Positions 45,125-57,731 of a DNA stretch of 64,000 nt are shown here, one piece after another. A program made the translations under genes and the position numbers. The stretch's first letter is position 1; every line of letters starts with the position of its first letter. The stretch covers positions 2,542,001-2,606,000 of the forward strand of contig NZ_CP163512.1 in NCBI RefSeq assembly GCF_041075285.1, in the 5' to 3' direction. The stretch is from Providencia rettgeri (GTDB lineage: Bacteria > Pseudomonadota > Gammaproteobacteria > Enterobacterales > Enterobacteriaceae). The notes beneath the pieces are model-generated. The model ran no database searches. It was not told where the DNA came from and saw nothing but the letters and a program-made list of their open reading frames with translations.

Positions 45125-46162
45125 TTACTGTTTTTTTTGATTTTGGCTATCTAATTCACGCTCAACATGTTTCAGTCTCTTATTCATCTCATTGATATTT
45201 AAGACTAAAGCAGCTGTTTTACGCCAAACTTTATTTGGTTGTAAAGGAATACCTGAAGAATAAACTCCCGGCTCAGTGATAGGCCTCATGACCATTCCCA
45301 TCCCCGTTACTGTAACCTTATCGCAGATTTCCATATGACCGTTGATGACGCTCGCGCCCCCAATCATACAGTAACGACCAATTTTTAAGCTGCCTGCCAT
45401 AATCACACCGCCAGCAACTGCGGTATTATCACCAATAATAACATTATGTGCAATTTGGCACTGGTTATCGATAATGACACCATCACCAATGATCGTGTTA
45501 TCTAACGCACCGCGATCAATCGTTGTACTTGCGCCGATCTCAACACGTGAACCGATGATCACCGAACCTAATTGCGGAATTTTGATCCAATTGCCACGAT
45601 CATTTGCATAGCCGAAACCATCTGAACCGATCACTGTCCCAGATTGAATTAAACAGTGCTCACCAATTTCGATATTGTGATACACGCTGACATTCGCCCA
45701 TAAACGGGTTCCTGCACCTATACGCGTATTTTTTCCCACAAAGCAACCAGCGCCAATCACCACGTTATCCCCGAGTACAACACCACTTTCGATAACGGCA
45801 TTTGCGCCAATTGCAACATTCTTACCAAGCGTTGCATCATCTGCAATAACAGCAGAAGGATGAATATCTTCCGCTGGGCTTGGTGTTGTATCCATAATTT
45901 GCGCCATGCGTGCATAAGCTAAATATGGGTTATCAACAACCAGTGCTGCAACTTTGCAGGCTTTAAGATCTTTTGCTGTGAGGACTACCGCGGCAGCTTG
46001 GCAATCAGCCAATTTATCACTGTAACGGCTATCAGATAAAAAGGTAATCTGTTGATTATTCGCTGAATGCATGGGGGCAATACCGGTGATGACGATATCG
46101 CCATCACCCTGTAATTGTGCATTCAACTGCTGAGCAAGATCAGCCAATCGAATTGAATACAT
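45125..46162 (-). CDS. lpxD: LpxD, UDP-3-O-acylglucosamine N-acyltransferase
   Basis: 345 residues: an N-terminal uridine-binding domain (about 1-100), a long hexapeptide-repeat beta-helix (about 100-310) and a C-terminal helix. The catalytic His is in [11 protein letters not shown] (about residue 239). It adds the N-linked hydroxyacyl chain in lipid A synthesis. It is separated from skp by only 3 bp. Confidence 0.97.
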   Translation of the reverse strand: MYSIRLADLAQQLNAQLQGDGDIVITGIAPMHSANNQQITFLSDSRYSDKLADCQAAAVVLTAKDLKACKVAALVVDNPYLAYARMAQIMDTTPSPAEDIHPSAVIADDATLGKNVAIGANAVIESGVVLGDNVVIGAGCFVGKNTRIGAGTRLWANVSVYHNIEIGEHCLIQSGTVIGSDGFGYANDRGNWIKIPQLGSVIIGSRVEIGASTTIDRGALDNTIIGDGVIIDNQCQIAHNVIIGDNTAVAGGVIMAGSLKIGRYCMIGGASVINGHMEICDKVTVTGMGMVMRPITEPGVYSSGIPLQPNKVWRKTAALVLNINEMNKRLKHVERELDSQNQKKQ

Positions 46163-46165
46163 CTA

Positions 46166-46660
46166 TTATTTAACCTGTTTTTGAACCTGGCTGGTGATGT
46201 TAACACTATCTTTTGCATACGCTACTGCGTTTGCATCGATAACAACATCATAGCCTTCTTTCGCGGCAACAGACTTAATAGAGTCTTGAATACGAGCTAA
46301 AATCTTATTACGCTCTTCACTTTGACGACGACGATTGTCTTCTTCAAATTTTTGAGCTTTTTCAGCAAAAGCGTCACGTTTAGTCATGAGTTCAGATTCA
46401 AGCTTTTCGCGTTCACTTTGCTTCATAGTTGCACCATCACGACGCAGTTTTTCTACACGTGATTGCAGGTCTTTTTCCATATTCTGCAACTCAGTCGCAC
46501 GGCTCTTGAATTCATTTTCAAGCTGTTTAGCAACGGCTTCACGCGCTGGCATATTTTGGAAAATTTCACCAACATTTACGATAGCGATTTTTTCAGCATA
46601 AGCCCCCGCAGACATTGCTAAAGCAATACTCACACCCGCTGCACACAACAATTTTTTCAC
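46166..46660 (-). CDS. skp: Skp, periplasmic chaperone for outer-membrane proteins
   Basis: 164 residues with a cleavable signal peptide ending near GAYAEK (about residue 22). The mature protein is a highly charged, long alpha-helical hairpin (about 50-130, with SREKL/EDDRR-like heptads) as in the tentacles of trimeric Skp. It carries unfolded porins to the Bam complex. bamA lies directly upstream. Confidence 0.96.
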   Translation of the reverse strand: MKKLLCAAGVSIALAMSAGAYAEKIAIVNVGEIFQNMPAREAVAKQLENEFKSRATELQNMEKDLQSRVEKLRRDGATMKQSEREKLESELMTKRDAFAEKAQKFEEDNRRRQSEERNKILARIQDSIKSVAAKEGYDVVIDANAVAYAKDSVNITSQVQKQVK

Positions 46661-46702
46661 ACTAAACTCCTTAACCCATATGTATGGTTGGAAATTTTGG
46701 TT

Positions 46703-46724
46703 GCTCCCATAATATTATGGGAGC
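46703..46724. repeat. Perfect 22-bp palindrome between bamA and skp
   Basis: The sequence is gctcccataa followed by its exact complement. No T run follows on either strand. It lies in the 89-bp gap between the co-directional bamA and skp genes and may tune mRNA stability or read-through. Confidence 0.6.
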
Positions 46725-46749
46725 CTTCATAGATAGAAACTGGAGTAGA

Positions 46750-49179
46750 TTACCACGTTCTACCAATATTAAATTGGAACTGTTCTGATTTATCCCCTTC
46801 GTAGTCCTTAATCGGCTGCGCATAAGAGAAGACCAGTGGTCCAAGTGGGGACATCCATTGTAAAGCAACACCTGCTGAAGCACGAACATTGGTCGCCTTA
46901 CCGTAGTCAGGCATTCCTTTACGCCAATCAGAGTTAATGCTATTCCAATTTGTATCCCATACTGTCCCCGCATCAACGAATAGAGAAGTACGAACAGAGT
47001 TCGAGTATTTCTCATCGATAAATGGTGTAGGGGTAATTAACTCAAATGATGCCGCATACATGGCATTACCACCAACAGCATCACTTGATGGGCTTCCTGG
47101 CTCTGGACCATTTACCCAATTTCCAGCTGAATCCTTCATACGTTTCAAGTAAACCGCTTTCGGACCGATATTGTTCGAACGGAAACCACGAATGGTACTA
47201 GAACCACCCGCATAGAAGTTTTCGTAGAATGGCATTTGTTTGCTGCCAATACCGTCACCATAACCCGCTTGAGCACGCCCCAGCACAACCCATGTTTCAT
47301 CTTCATCTAATGGATAGTACTGCGCTGTATCAAAGCGTAGTTTATAGTATTCGTTATCCGAACCTGGAATGGTAACTTTACCTGATACGTTGGTCTTGTT
47401 ACCGGATGTTGGGAAGAAACCACGGTTTAATGAGTTGTAAGTCCAACCTAAGTTAAGCGTGAAGTCATCGGCATCAAAGCTTTCTTTATTACGACCGTTT
47501 TCTGTGATTGGCGGGTTTTTACCCATAGAATCAAGGTAATCCCACATCGCAGCTTGTGCACGCATGTCAGACAATTTGTTATGAACATAACCCGCCCCTA
47601 CACGGAATGAGTTATTTTCATTGAATGGGAAACTTAAGAAGCTATCTAAGCCATACGTTTTGTTGTTATAGCCAGATAAGTCAGCATCTTTCGCACTAAA
47701 GTCGTTATAGAAAACACGCCCTCCCAAACTCACACCGTTAACGGTGAAGTAAGGGTCAGTAAAGGAGAATTCAACGTTAGTTGAATAGTCATTTTTACTC
47801 GCGTTGATACCTACCGCGTTACCTGTACCTAACCAGTTATCTTGCGTAACACCAACTTGGAAGCTCACACCACTTTCTGTACCAAAACCGATACCAAAGT
47901 TCATTGAACCCGTATTACGTTCTTTAACTTTATAGATAACATCAACTTGGTCAGGACTACCCGGTACGCGTTGAGTTTCAACATCGACGGTTTCAAAATA
48001 CCCTGTACGATTGAGACGTTCTTTACCAAGTTCAACAAGATCATTACCCAGCCATGCCCCTTCCATTTGGCGCATTTCACGACGCAGGACGGTATCTTTA
48101 CTGGTGTCATTACCTTGGAAACGAATTTCACGCACGTAGAAACGGTTACCTGCATCAATGTTCAGATGCAATTTAACGGTTTTATCGGCATCGTTAATTT
48201 CAGGCTGAGTCATCACACGCGGATAGGCATAACCGTATCGACCAAACAGTTCTTTGATCTGGTTTTCCATTCGTGTCACTTGAGCACCGTTGTATAATTC
48301 ACCCGGAGTGATCGTGATAAGCTCTTTGATTTCATTTAAATGATCAGCCGTATTACCATTAATTTCAACGCCAGAAATTTTATACTGGTCGCCTTCAGTA
48401 ATGTTAATCGTGATATAAATGCCTTTTTTGTCTGGGGTCAGACTGACTTGTGTTGAGTCAATATTAAAACGTGCATAGCCGCGATCAAGGTAGAAACTAC
48501 GCAGGGTTTCTAAGTCACCTGCCAGTTTTTGCTTCTGATATTTTTGGTCAGCAGCAAGGTTCCACCATGGTACATCATCACGTAATTGCAGTTTGTTAAC
48601 CAATTCTGCGGTCGTGTAGTTTTTGTTACCGACGATATTAATCTGCTGAATTTGTGCAGAAACACCTTCAGAGAATACAAATTTTAAATCCACACGGTTG
48701 CGCGGTAATGGTGTCACAACGGCTTTCACTGTCGCGTTGTATTTACCCACACTGTAGTAAAAGTCTTCTAAGCCTTTTTCAATATTCGCAATCGTGGTGC
48801 GGTCAAGTGCCTCACCCACGCGAATATTTGAAGCCTCCAAGTTCTGCTTGAGCATATCGTCTTTAACAGATTTATTACCTGTAAACGTAATGCTTGCGAT
48901 GGTTGGCCGCTCTTTAACTTGAACGATCAGCGTGTTTCCATCACGCAGGACCCTAACATCTTCGAAGTTACCGGTTGAAAATAGGGAACGAATCGAACGA
49001 CTGATATCGTCGTTATCAATCGAATCACCAACCCTAACTGGCATGTTCAATAATGCTGCACCAACGGCGACGCGTTGTAGACCTTCGAAACGAATGTCTT
49101 TAACTACGAATCCGTCTGAACCGTATGCAGTGGCGCTGCTTAGAAGCAGCGACGCTATGAGCAACTTTTTCATCGCCAT
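46750..49179 (-). CDS. bamA: BamA, outer-membrane protein assembly factor
   Basis: 809 residues (E. coli 810). It has a signal peptide ([20 protein letters not shown]), five POTRA domains (about 21-420) and a 16-strand beta-barrel ending in the outer-membrane signature FNIGRTW. The conserved barrel-loop motif RGF is present (STIRGFRSN, about 660). It inserts beta-barrel proteins and is essential. It sits between rseP and skp as in E. coli. The extracellular loop around residues 680-700 is shorter than in E. coli, as expected for a variable surface loop. Confidence 0.98.
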   Translation of the reverse strand: MAMKKLLIASLLLSSATAYGSDGFVVKDIRFEGLQRVAVGAALLNMPVRVGDSIDNDDISRSIRSLFSTGNFEDVRVLRDGNTLIVQVKERPTIASITFTGNKSVKDDMLKQNLEASNIRVGEALDRTTIANIEKGLEDFYYSVGKYNATVKAVVTPLPRNRVDLKFVFSEGVSAQIQQINIVGNKNYTTAELVNKLQLRDDVPWWNLAADQKYQKQKLAGDLETLRSFYLDRGYARFNIDSTQVSLTPDKKGIYITINITEGDQYKISGVEINGNTADHLNEIKELITITPGELYNGAQVTRMENQIKELFGRYGYAYPRVMTQPEINDADKTVKLHLNIDAGNRFYVREIRFQGNDTSKDTVLRREMRQMEGAWLGNDLVELGKERLNRTGYFETVDVETQRVPGSPDQVDVIYKVKERNTGSMNFGIGFGTESGVSFQVGVTQDNWLGTGNAVGINASKNDYSTNVEFSFTDPYFTVNGVSLGGRVFYNDFSAKDADLSGYNNKTYGLDSFLSFPFNENNSFRVGAGYVHNKLSDMRAQAAMWDYLDSMGKNPPITENGRNKESFDADDFTLNLGWTYNSLNRGFFPTSGNKTNVSGKVTIPGSDNEYYKLRFDTAQYYPLDEDETWVVLGRAQAGYGDGIGSKQMPFYENFYAGGSSTIRGFRSNNIGPKAVYLKRMKDSAGNWVNGPEPGSPSSDAVGGNAMYAASFELITPTPFIDEKYSNSVRTSLFVDAGTVWDTNWNSINSDWRKGMPDYGKATNVRASAGVALQWMSPLGPLVFSYAQPIKDYEGDKSEQFQFNIGRTW

Positions 49180-49220
49180 CGTTGTTATGCGTATTCCTTA
49201 CTGGTCCCCAGCTTACAAAA

Positions 49221-50573
49221 TTAGAAGCGAGAGAAATCATTAAAAAGTGCAAGTCCCATTAACAGAATCAATGCCATTGCACCTATCCGAAAACTAAAGT
49301 CTTGTACTCGCTCAGACACTGGACTTCCCTTAATTTTTTCAATTAATAAGAAGAGCAAATGCCCCCCATCTAAAACAGGCAATGGAAACAGATTGATGAT
49401 ACCTAAATTTACGCTAATAAGCGCAATAAACATCAAATAATATACCAAGCCTGACTCGGCGGATACCCCCGCACCTTTCGCGATAGATATCGGACCGCTT
49501 AAGTTATTGAGTTTGACATCCCCAACAACCAGTTTACCCATCATGCTGACCGTCAGTTTCATCAACTGCCACGTTTTATCGCTTGCTTGGTAAAACGCAG
49601 AAAATGGCCCATATTGTTGCACCATTTTATATTCATCTGCTAACGGTAACACTGAAAGTTCTACACCCGCAAACCCAATTTTCTCACCACGCTGCCCATC
49701 TTGACTATCTGGCGTTAAGGTGAGTGAAATACGTTGTGAAGCACGCTCAACGTCTAATTTCAGTGGTGTTCCCGGATTTTCGCGAATAATTCGAGTAACT
49801 GGGTTCCAATACCCGAGTGCTTCGCCGTTAACACTCACAATTCTATCCCCTGGCATTAACCCTGCGCGCTCCCCAGCTTGACCTGCTGTCACTTTTTGAA
49901 TAACAGGGTCGACTCTGGCTGAAACTGGCATGATGCCAAGTGACAGAATAGGGTCTTGTTTTTCAGGATCAAATTTCCAGTCAGTTAAATCAACTGTTTT
50001 AGTAATTGGCTCATTGTACCCTTGAGGCAATACTTCTGCGGTTAATTGCCGATCGCCAATTTTACTCACTAACGCTAAACGCGCAGAATTCCAATCTGGT
50101 GTTTCGATACCATCAATGGATTTTAGTTCCATTTTGGATTCAAAATTTGCCGCCGCCGCAATCGAACCCGGCTTTACATCCTCAATAACTGGCTTCACAG
50201 AAGGAACACCAATCATAAAGACTATCCAGTAGACAACGATAGCAAGTAAAAAGTTCGCAATTGGCCCCGCGCTAATAATTGCCGCACGCTGCCCCACGGT
50301 TTTATTGTTAAATGCTTCATGTCGGCGTTCAGGAGAAACTTCACCAACGCGCTCATCCAACATTTTGACATAGCCGCCCAGTGGGATCAAAGCAAGAACA
50401 AATTCAGTACCGTGTTTGTCAACTTTGCGCCACAACGTTTTACCAAAACCGATAGAGAAACGCTCGACATAAACACCACAGCGGCGTGCCACCCAATAAT
50501 GGCCAAATTCGTGTACGGTAATCAGTACACCAATTGCAATAATAAACGCCACTAAGCTCCAAATAAATCCCAT
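49221..50573 (-). CDS. rseP: RseP, site-2 intramembrane zinc protease
   Basis: 450 residues with the zinc-binding HEFGH motif in TM1 (about 22-26), two periplasmic PDZ domains (about 125-310) and the LDG zinc-ligand motif ([10 protein letters not shown], about 397-406). It cuts the anti-sigma factor RseA after DegS to release sigma-E, and clears signal peptides. It is placed between cdsA and bamA. Confidence 0.97.
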   Translation of the reverse strand: MGFIWSLVAFIIAIGVLITVHEFGHYWVARRCGVYVERFSIGFGKTLWRKVDKHGTEFVLALIPLGGYVKMLDERVGEVSPERRHEAFNNKTVGQRAAIISAGPIANFLLAIVVYWIVFMIGVPSVKPVIEDVKPGSIAAAANFESKMELKSIDGIETPDWNSARLALVSKIGDRQLTAEVLPQGYNEPITKTVDLTDWKFDPEKQDPILSLGIMPVSARVDPVIQKVTAGQAGERAGLMPGDRIVSVNGEALGYWNPVTRIIRENPGTPLKLDVERASQRISLTLTPDSQDGQRGEKIGFAGVELSVLPLADEYKMVQQYGPFSAFYQASDKTWQLMKLTVSMMGKLVVGDVKLNNLSGPISIAKGAGVSAESGLVYYLMFIALISVNLGIINLFPLPVLDGGHLLFLLIEKIKGSPVSERVQDFSFRIGAMALILLMGLALFNDFSRF

Positions 50574-50581
50574 TTATCGTC

Positions 50582-51442
50582 CTAGAGACCAAAGCCGTTA
50601 AAAATTAACAAATTTAGCCCAGCAAATACCGGAATTGCTGCTGTTAAGCTATCAATACGATCAAGTATACCACCGTGACCAGGGATCAAATGACTGCTAT
50701 CTTTAATACCTGATTGTCGCTTAAACATACTTTCGGTTAAATCACCGAACACAGATACTACAACAACAATAATTGAAGTCACTAGTAAATAATCTGGCAT
50801 AACCGGGATTGGTGCAAATGCACTAAATACCCAAGAAATAATCCCTGCTGTGATTAAACCACCAACCAGACCTTCCCATGTTTTACCCGGTGACACTTTT
50901 GGTGCCATTTTATTGCGCCCAATCGTACGCCCAAAAGCATAGGCACCTGAATCAGCCCCCCACACCAGTAACATGACATACAGTAACCACCATGCACCAA
51001 TCGATGTATCGCTATGGTAGCCTACTGTACGTAGCGCCATCATGCCGCAGTAAAAAGGAATAATAGTAAATGCACCAAATAATAAACGTATAGCAACGGA
51101 TTTGCCCCAAGACGCCGATGCAGGGTAAGTGACAACAAGCACAATGGCAATCACCCACCACACAAGACCAGCCCATAACCCGTATAAAATTATCGGATCA
51201 TTCGATAATGAGGTGATGTTAGGGATGGAAAATTGCATCGCAAGTAAGATTGCCGCAAAAACAACCGCTAACCCAATACGTTTAACCTGTGAATGCCATC
51301 CAGCAAATTGCGCCCATTCCCAAGCACCTAACGCAGAAACGGCAATCACTACTAAACCAAAATTAGCTGGAGATAGTAAAAACAGCGCTGCAATAACAAT
51401 GGGTATTAATACTATCGCAGTCAGTAAACGATATTTCAGCAC
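50582..51442 (-). CDS. cdsA: CdsA, phosphatidate cytidylyltransferase
   Basis: A 286-residue polytopic membrane enzyme. The CDS signature is intact near the C-terminus: SMFKRQSGIKDSSHLIPGHG followed by GILDRIDSL. It forms CDP-diacylglycerol, the substrate of PssA encoded elsewhere in this window. It is preceded by uppS (9 bp) and followed by rseP (8 bp). Confidence 0.97.
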   Translation of the reverse strand: MLKYRLLTAIVLIPIVIAALFLLSPANFGLVVIAVSALGAWEWAQFAGWHSQVKRIGLAVVFAAILLAMQFSIPNITSLSNDPIILYGLWAGLVWWVIAIVLVVTYPASASWGKSVAIRLLFGAFTIIPFYCGMMALRTVGYHSDTSIGAWWLLYVMLLVWGADSGAYAFGRTIGRNKMAPKVSPGKTWEGLVGGLITAGIISWVFSAFAPIPVMPDYLLVTSIIVVVVSVFGDLTESMFKRQSGIKDSSHLIPGHGGILDRIDSLTAAIPVFAGLNLLIFNGFGL

Positions 51443-51451
51443 ATCTATCCC

Positions 51452-52207
51452 CTATTCTTCGACGATTTCGTCATCTGATTCAGCTCCACCATAACGACGC
51501 TCGCGCTTACTAAATGCATCAACCGCATCCTGAAACACCATTTCATCAAAATCTGGCCACAAAACGTTGGTGAAATAAAATTCCGCATAAGCGACTTGCC
51601 ATAATAGAAAGTTGCTAATTCGATGTTCTCCCCCTGTCCTAATGACTAAGTCAACATTTTCTTGGTCATGCATACAGATTGAGTTATTGATTGTATCTTC
51701 ATTGATATTATCAATAGAAAGTTCACCACGTTGCACTTTTGCACAGACTTGTTTCACACTATTGACGATATCCCAGCGCCCACCGTAGTTCGCTGCAATA
51801 TTTAATTTTAAACCTGTATTGTTTTTCGTCAGCGCTTCTGCTTTATCAATTCGTTTTCTAAGGCGCTCACTAAAGCGGTCAATATCACCTATCACTTTTA
51901 ATTTCACATTGTTCTTGTGTAGGTTTTTTACTTCATTATCGAGTGCAAAAACGAATAATTCCATCAAAGAACTGACTTCTTTTTCAGGTCTCCGCCAATT
52001 TTCACTACTGAATGCATAAAGGGTGAGTGAGCTAATATTATTTTTGACTGCAAAACGCACAGAGTTACGTACAGATTCAACACCTGCCTTATGACCTGTT
52101 ATTCTGAGTTTTCCTCTCTGTTTTGCCCATCGCCCATTGCCATCCATAATGATAGCGACATGCTTTGGCATCATCGATTCAGAGAGATTTTCACCACTAG
52201 AGTTCAT
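51452..52207 (-). CDS. uppS: UppS (IspU), undecaprenyl diphosphate synthase
   Basis: A 251-residue cis-prenyltransferase. The pyrophosphate-binding motif IIMDGNGRWAKQRG (about residues 19-32) contains the catalytic Asp. SSENWRRP and the C-terminal RTGGEHRISNFLLWQ ... ELYF-type region (here AEFYFTNVLWPDF) are conserved. It makes the lipid carrier for peptidoglycan and O-antigen. A few N-terminal residues may be lost if the ATG before PKHVAI is used. Confidence 0.96.
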   Translation of the reverse strand: MNSSGENLSESMMPKHVAIIMDGNGRWAKQRGKLRITGHKAGVESVRNSVRFAVKNNISSLTLYAFSSENWRRPEKEVSSLMELFVFALDNEVKNLHKNNVKLKVIGDIDRFSERLRKRIDKAEALTKNNTGLKLNIAANYGGRWDIVNSVKQVCAKVQRGELSIDNINEDTINNSICMHDQENVDLVIRTGGEHRISNFLLWQVAYAEFYFTNVLWPDFDEMVFQDAVDAFSKRERRYGGAESDDEIVEE

Positions 52208-52393
52208 TAAATGTTAATCCTTGTGAGTACCGCTTTGAGAATACCACTCAATAATAACCACTATTATTAAGTTTGCTGATAAGACACATCCTTAATTCTC
52301 TGCTAGATACTAGGTTATCTTTCTTTTTTTAAACGCATCACATATTAAAGATAAATTGTGGTTATCAGCAACTAAATAAATCACATACCAAGC

Positions 52394-53587
52394 TTAAACC
52401 GTTTGAGCGATTATTTTTGCTGCATCACGGCGTACACATTCGTCGATTTCTAAGACCTCTTCAATAGAGACTGGTTCAGAAAAAACTTGGCTTTCTAAAA
52501 TTTTGTGATTAATTTTCGCAATATCAGTAAAGCGAATTTTCCCCTCAAGGAATGCTGCCACTGTCATTTCATTTGCTCCGTTCAGCGCCGTCGTCGCGGC
52601 TTGCCCTTGATGACAAGCATCAATAGCGAGTTTTAAGCAAGGATAACGCTGGTAATCAGGTTGCACAAAAGTTAATGATGAAAGGCTAGCAAAATCAAGG
52701 GGTTTAGCCCCAGAAACAATACGCTCAGGGTAAGCCATACTATACGAAATTGGTGTGCGCATATCTGGCGTACCAAGCTGTGCAATAACACTACCATCAA
52801 GGTATCTCACCATCGAGTGGATCACCGATTGAGGGTGAATAATCACTTCCATCTGCTCAGCATGTGCATTAAAGAAATAACAAGCTTCAATATACTCTAG
52901 CCCTTTATTCATCATAGTCGCTGAATCAACAGAAATTTTACGCCCCATCGACCAATTTGGGTGGTTACAGGCCTCATCAGGCGTCACGTGTTCAAAATGC
53001 GATAATGGCGTGTCTCTAAATGGCCCACCAGAGCCTGTTAGAACAATACTGGAGATACCTGAAGCCGCAAGGTCAGCAAAACCTAAGTTGAGCTGAATAA
53101 TTTCTGGCAAACTTTGAAAGATAGCATTATGTTCGCTGTCAATTGGAAAAACGGATGCATTATGTTGGCGAATCTCATTAAAGAATAAACGGCCACTGGT
53201 AATCAAAGACTCTTTATTCGCTAATAATATTCTTTTCCCTTTACGGATCGCCGCTAAGGTTGGCAATAACCCAGCAACCCCTGTGATCGCCGACATAACT
53301 TGGTCTGCGTCATCAAGGCCTGCTAGCTCGATAGCCGCTTGCTTGCCTGACAATACTTCTGTTTTATTATTATTTTCAGACAAAATCGTGCGTAATGCTT
53401 GAGCCGATGACTCATCCGCCATTGCGGCATATTTCGGATTAAACTCAAGACATTGTTTTGCCATTTCAGCGACATTTTTGCCCGCAACTAAGGCAACAAC
53501 TTGGAATTTTTCAGGATTTTGACGAACAACAGAAAGTGTATTAGTACCAATTGAACCTGTTGAACCCAGGACTGTCAGACGTTTCAT
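52394..53587 (-). CDS. dxr: Dxr (IspC), 1-deoxy-D-xylulose 5-phosphate reductoisomerase
   Basis: 397 residues. NADPH-binding [11 protein letters not shown] is at the N-terminus, the metal site [11 protein letters not shown] near 150, and the flexible loop and substrate region are GSGGPFRD and [20 protein letters not shown] (about 205-230). It commits DXP to the MEP isoprenoid pathway, supplying UppS. A 186-bp gap with no visible feature separates it from uppS. Confidence 0.97.
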   Translation of the reverse strand: MKRLTVLGSTGSIGTNTLSVVRQNPEKFQVVALVAGKNVAEMAKQCLEFNPKYAAMADESSAQALRTILSENNNKTEVLSGKQAAIELAGLDDADQVMSAITGVAGLLPTLAAIRKGKRILLANKESLITSGRLFFNEIRQHNASVFPIDSEHNAIFQSLPEIIQLNLGFADLAASGISSIVLTGSGGPFRDTPLSHFEHVTPDEACNHPNWSMGRKISVDSATMMNKGLEYIEACYFFNAHAEQMEVIIHPQSVIHSMVRYLDGSVIAQLGTPDMRTPISYSMAYPERIVSGAKPLDFASLSSLTFVQPDYQRYPCLKLAIDACHQGQAATTALNGANEMTVAAFLEGKIRFTDIAKINHKILESQVFSEPVSIEEVLEIDECVRRDAAKIIAQTV

Positions 53588-53675
53588 AGTGATCGGATAC
53601 TCTGTATTAATTCAATACTGAGATTATATCAGCTTAGTGATAAGAAAGGATTTTTTAATGATGACGAAAAATAAT

Positions 53676-53717
53676 AAAGCCACGCTAACGCACACTTTTA
53701 CATTTTGCGTTGGTGGC
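53676..53717 (-). terminator. Terminator-like hairpin after frr
   Basis: gccac (53679-53683) pairs with gtggc (53713-53717) and aacgca (53687-53692) with tgcgtt (53706-53711), separated by a small internal loop. On the minus strand it runs into ctttattattttt. Confidence 0.65.
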
Positions 53718-53734
53718 TTCATCACGATGATGGA

Positions 53735-54292
53735 TTAAAACTCCATCAATTCTGCTTCTTTTTGCGCTAATGACTCATCAATTTTCTTGATATAATTATC
53801 AGTCATTTTTTGAATGTCATCTTGTGAACGACGCTCATCATCTTCACTGATTTCTTTGTCTTTTAGCAGCGCTTTAACTTTGTCGTTAGCGTCACGGCGC
53901 ACATTACGAACAGCAATACGGCCTTGTTCCGCATCACCACGAACCACTTTAATTAAGTCCTTACGACGCTCTTCGGTTAATGGCGGAAGTGGAACACGGA
54001 TAACAGTACCCGCAGATGATGGGTTCAGACCTAAGTCAGACGCCATAATTGCCTTTTCAATCGCAGGTGACATACTACGGTCAAAAACAGAAATCGCCAG
54101 TGTACGTGAATCTTCAACCGTCACGTTAGCCAACTGACGCAGTGGCGTTGCTGAACCATAATAGTCAACACTGATGCCGTCTAACAGGCTTGGAGATGCA
54201 CGGCCTGTACGAACTTTACTAATTTGGTTTTTGAATGCTTCAAGGCTCTTTTCCATGCGGTCTAGAGCATCTTTTTGGATTTCGTTAATCAC
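53735..54292 (-). CDS. frr: Frr, ribosome recycling factor
   Basis: 185 residues as in E. coli. The family segments [30 protein letters not shown] and [15 protein letters not shown] match the L-shaped three-helix and beta-domain structure. With EF-G it splits post-termination ribosomes. The order pyrH-frr-dxr is as in E. coli. Confidence 0.98.
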   Translation of the reverse strand: MINEIQKDALDRMEKSLEAFKNQISKVRTGRASPSLLDGISVDYYGSATPLRQLANVTVEDSRTLAISVFDRSMSPAIEKAIMASDLGLNPSSAGTVIRVPLPPLTEERRKDLIKVVRGDAEQGRIAVRNVRRDANDKVKALLKDKEISEDDERRSQDDIQKMTDNYIKKIDESLAQKEAELMEF

Positions 54293-54400
54293 GTTTTCAA
54301 CCCTTAAGAACTGATTATTAAAGGCCGCACTGCGACCTCGCTTAAATTGTCTGAATTTATCCTAGATAATACATTTAAACTCAGGCTATGTCTCTGAGTA

Positions 54401-55129
54401 TTAGTTGTGAGAAATCAGAGTACCTTCATTTTCGCCCATGACAACGCGGCGTAATGCACCCGGTTTATTCATATTGAAAACACGAATTGGCAAGTTATGG
54501 TCACGGGCTAATGTGAAGGCCGCTAAGTCCATCACTTTTAACTCACGCTCCAGAACTTCTTGGTAATCCAGTTTTTCATATAATACAGCATCAGGATCTT
54601 TCGCAGGATCCGCTGAATAGACGCCATCAACTTTTGTTGCTTTTAACACAACATCCGCTTCAATTTCAATACCGCGTAAACACGCCGCAGAGTCTGTTGT
54701 AAAGAATGGATTGCCTGTTCCCGCAGAAAAAATAACAACACGACCGTGACGCAGTAAGCTAATCGCTTCTGCCCAGCTGTAGTTATCACAGACGCCGTTT
54801 AATGGAATTGCAGACATGAGTCTTGCATTCACATAAGCACGGTGTAAAGCATCGCGCATTGCGAGTCCATTCATCACCGTGGCTAACATGCCCATGTGGT
54901 CGCCGACAACACGGTTCATACCAGCTTGTGCCAAACCCGCACCACGAAACAGGTTACCACCGCCAATAACAACACCGACCTGTATACCCAGTTCTATGAG
55001 TTCTTTGATTTCCTGAGCCATACGATCTAAAACGCTAGCATCGATACCAAAACCTTCTGCGCCTTGTAAGGCTTCGCCACTTAATTTAAGCAGAATACGC
55101 TGATAAACGGGTTTTGCATTGGTTGCCAT
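54401..55129 (-). CDS. pyrH: PyrH, uridylate kinase
   Basis: A 242-residue amino-acid-kinase-fold UMP kinase. Key segments are [42 protein letters not shown] and [19 protein letters not shown]. It makes UDP from UMP, is activated by GTP and inhibited by UTP. It lies between tsf and frr. Confidence 0.97.
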   Translation of the reverse strand: MATNAKPVYQRILLKLSGEALQGAEGFGIDASVLDRMAQEIKELIELGIQVGVVIGGGNLFRGAGLAQAGMNRVVGDHMGMLATVMNGLAMRDALHRAYVNARLMSAIPLNGVCDNYSWAEAISLLRHGRVVIFSAGTGNPFFTTDSAACLRGIEIEADVVLKATKVDGVYSADPAKDPDAVLYEKLDYQEVLERELKVMDLAAFTLARDHNLPIRVFNMNKPGALRRVVMGENEGTLISHN

Positions 55130-55311
55130 GGTGTTCTGTCCTAACAGATTATTTATTGGGGTAACATACGTAGAACACGCGGTTTCTACATACTTAAATT
55201 CGAATAGATTTTTAAACCTTAATTACTCACGAAATAGTTCAAGCACCAGAAGATAACGTTGAGGGTCTCTCATATCCGTTAACTTATTTTTTTACTTGAA
55301 AGCAACGTGAA

Positions 55312-55340
55312 TAAAACAGAGCCGCCAATTGGCGGCTCTT
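55312..55340 (-). terminator. Terminator of rpsB-tsf
   Basis: A perfect 22-nt palindromic stem at 55318-55339 (agagccgcca and its complement). On the minus strand it is followed by gttttatt. It lies directly after tsf. Confidence 0.85.
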
Positions 55341-55348
55341 CGTTGAGA

Positions 55349-56200
55349 TTACTTACTCATCGCAGCAACTTCTGCTGCAAAGTCAGTTTCAACTTTCTCG
55401 ATACCTTCACCTACTTCGAAACGAAGGAAACCAGAAACTGTCGCACCTTTCTCTTTCAGTAAGTCACCAACAGATTTGCTTGGATCCATGACGAAAGGCT
55501 GGCCAGTCAGAGAGATTTCACCAGTGAATTTGTTCATGCGACCGATAACCATTTTTTCAGCGATTTCGCGTGGTTTACCTGATTGCATTGCGATGTCTAA
55601 CTGAATTTGGTGCTCATGAGCAACAACATCAGCTGGAACGTCGTCTGGAGTCACATATTCAGGTTTGCTTGCAGCAATGTGCATAGCGATGTGTTTCAGT
55701 AATTCTTCGTCTGCGCCTTCACCAGCGACTAAAACACCAATACGAGCACCGTGCAGGTAGCTACCTACTTGCGCGCCTTCCAGAATAGCAACACGGCGAA
55801 TATTGATGTTTTCACCAATTTTCGCAACTAATGCTGTACGAGCGTCTTCGAATTTTGCTTTCAGCGCATCGATATCCGCATTTTTGTCAGCAACAACAGA
55901 AGCTAAAACATCTTTACCGAATGCTAAGAAACCTGCATCTTTAGCAACGAAGTCAGTTTCACAGTTCAACTCAACCAGAGCACCTGTTTTACCATCGTTG
56001 AACACTTCAGTCAGGATAACACCTTCAGCTGCAACACGACCTGCTTTTTTAGCCGCTTTTGCTTGACCTGATTTACGCATGTTATCAATTGCTAATTCGA
56101 TGTCACCGTTAGCTTCAACAAGTGCTTTTTTACATTCCATCATACCTGCGCCAGTACGTTCGCGCAGTTCTTTTACCAATGCAGCGGTAATTCCAGACAT
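55349..56200 (-). CDS. tsf: Tsf, elongation factor Ts
   Basis: From the ATG at 56200 there are 283 residues, starting [20 protein letters not shown]. The TDFVAKD motif (about residues 80-86), which displaces Mg2+ and nucleotide in EF-Tu, is present. An ORF of 20 more codons upstream has no family counterpart. It follows rpsB across an attenuator-like terminator. Confidence 0.97.
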   Translation of the reverse strand: MSGITAALVKELRERTGAGMMECKKALVEANGDIELAIDNMRKSGQAKAAKKAGRVAAEGVILTEVFNDGKTGALVELNCETDFVAKDAGFLAFGKDVLASVVADKNADIDALKAKFEDARTALVAKIGENINIRRVAILEGAQVGSYLHGARIGVLVAGEGADEELLKHIAMHIAASKPEYVTPDDVPADVVAHEHQIQLDIAMQSGKPREIAEKMVIGRMNKFTGEISLTGQPFVMDPSKSVGDLLKEKGATVSGFLRFEVGEGIEKVETDFAAEVAAMSK

Positions 56201-56261
56201 GTGATTTATTCCTCGATATTCCCCGTAAGAGTCTTCCTCACGTGGATAGTTCTGATTCATA

Positions 56262-56291
56262 TATAAAAGGGGCCTAAATCAGGCCCCTTCT
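56262..56291 (-). terminator. Attenuator/terminator between rpsB and tsf
   Basis: A perfect 9-bp stem (56267-56275 with 56281-56289, aaggggcct / aggcccctt). On the minus strand it runs into ttttatatat. Partial termination would set the rpsB to tsf ratio. Confidence 0.8.
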
Positions 56292-56343
56292 AACATATAG
56301 CAGTACCTGTATAGCAATACCTGTTAATAAGGATAAAACCTTA

Positions 56344-57069
<726 letters not shown>

Positions 57070-57072
57070 TTA

Positions 57073-57162
57073 ATACCTCTGTATTTAAGTAATTGGGGTT
57101 ATGCCTCCACGAATCCCATACTACCGACTCTAAAGCTGCGTATAAACGCATAAGAGCACCCC
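57073..57162 (-). ncRNA. rpsB leader (S2-binding, t44/tff-type RNA)
   Basis: On the minus strand, ggggtgctcttatgcg at the upstream end, a small hairpin gcgtttatacgc, and ggcataacccc ahead of the rpsB ribosome site (aggt) are visible. The ggggt/aacccc pair can form the long-range pairing known in the rpsB leader. In E. coli this leader corresponds to the t44/tff RNA between map and rpsB and mediates S2 autoregulation. Boundaries are approximate. Confidence 0.65.
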
Positions 57163-57307
57163 GGCGCACGTGTCGATTCGTGTGTGTTATACACAATTGA
57201 GTTTAAGTTTCGCTAATCCAATTTCCTTTTCAGGAAACCCCATTTTCCTGCCATAAATTGACATTTCAATGAAGGTAAGAAGAAAATAATATGGATTGCC
57301 GGCGCGC

Positions 57308-57337
57308 TTTATACCATAAAACCAACTTAGAAGCCAA
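57308..57337 (-). promoter_or_regulatory. Candidate rpsB promoter
   Basis: On the minus strand, -35 TTGGCT (57332-57337), 18-bp spacer, -10 TATAAA (57308-57313) followed by a GC-rich discriminator gcgcgcc. This kind of discriminator is typical of ppGpp-controlled ribosomal promoters. Confidence 0.6.
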
Positions 57338-57731
57338 CTTTTGTTGATTTTTTCACTCACAAAAAAATGACAGAAAAACGGATTTTATGGGTCGCATTTC
57401 GCCTATCTGATGCATGATTTGCATTCGATTAATTATAGACTTTTTTTGACCCGATGAAAAAGCCCTATTTTTATAATGGGTATTGAGTCTCTGACTTCTT
57501 TTTTTGCAATTTGTGCGGTGAAAAGCTCAAAATGAATAAGCTACCTCCCTCTATTCCCCTATCCTAATCACAATTTCAACTTTCTAACCTTTCGATAGTT
57601 AGTTGGCAGAAAATGCGGTGGCTGTTACCATAAGTATCATTAATGCTAAAAAATGGTCTCAAAAACCCATTTTCAACCTCTCATTTTTTTAACATGTCAT
57701 CAATCATTGCTGGCATGAATGGACTGGACTC
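57338..57731. other. Divergent region between rpsB and map
   Basis: About 390 bp without an ORF. A weak candidate map promoter on the plus strand is TTGGCA (57603-57608), 17 bp, TACCAT (57626-57631). No repeats of note. Confidence 0.4.
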
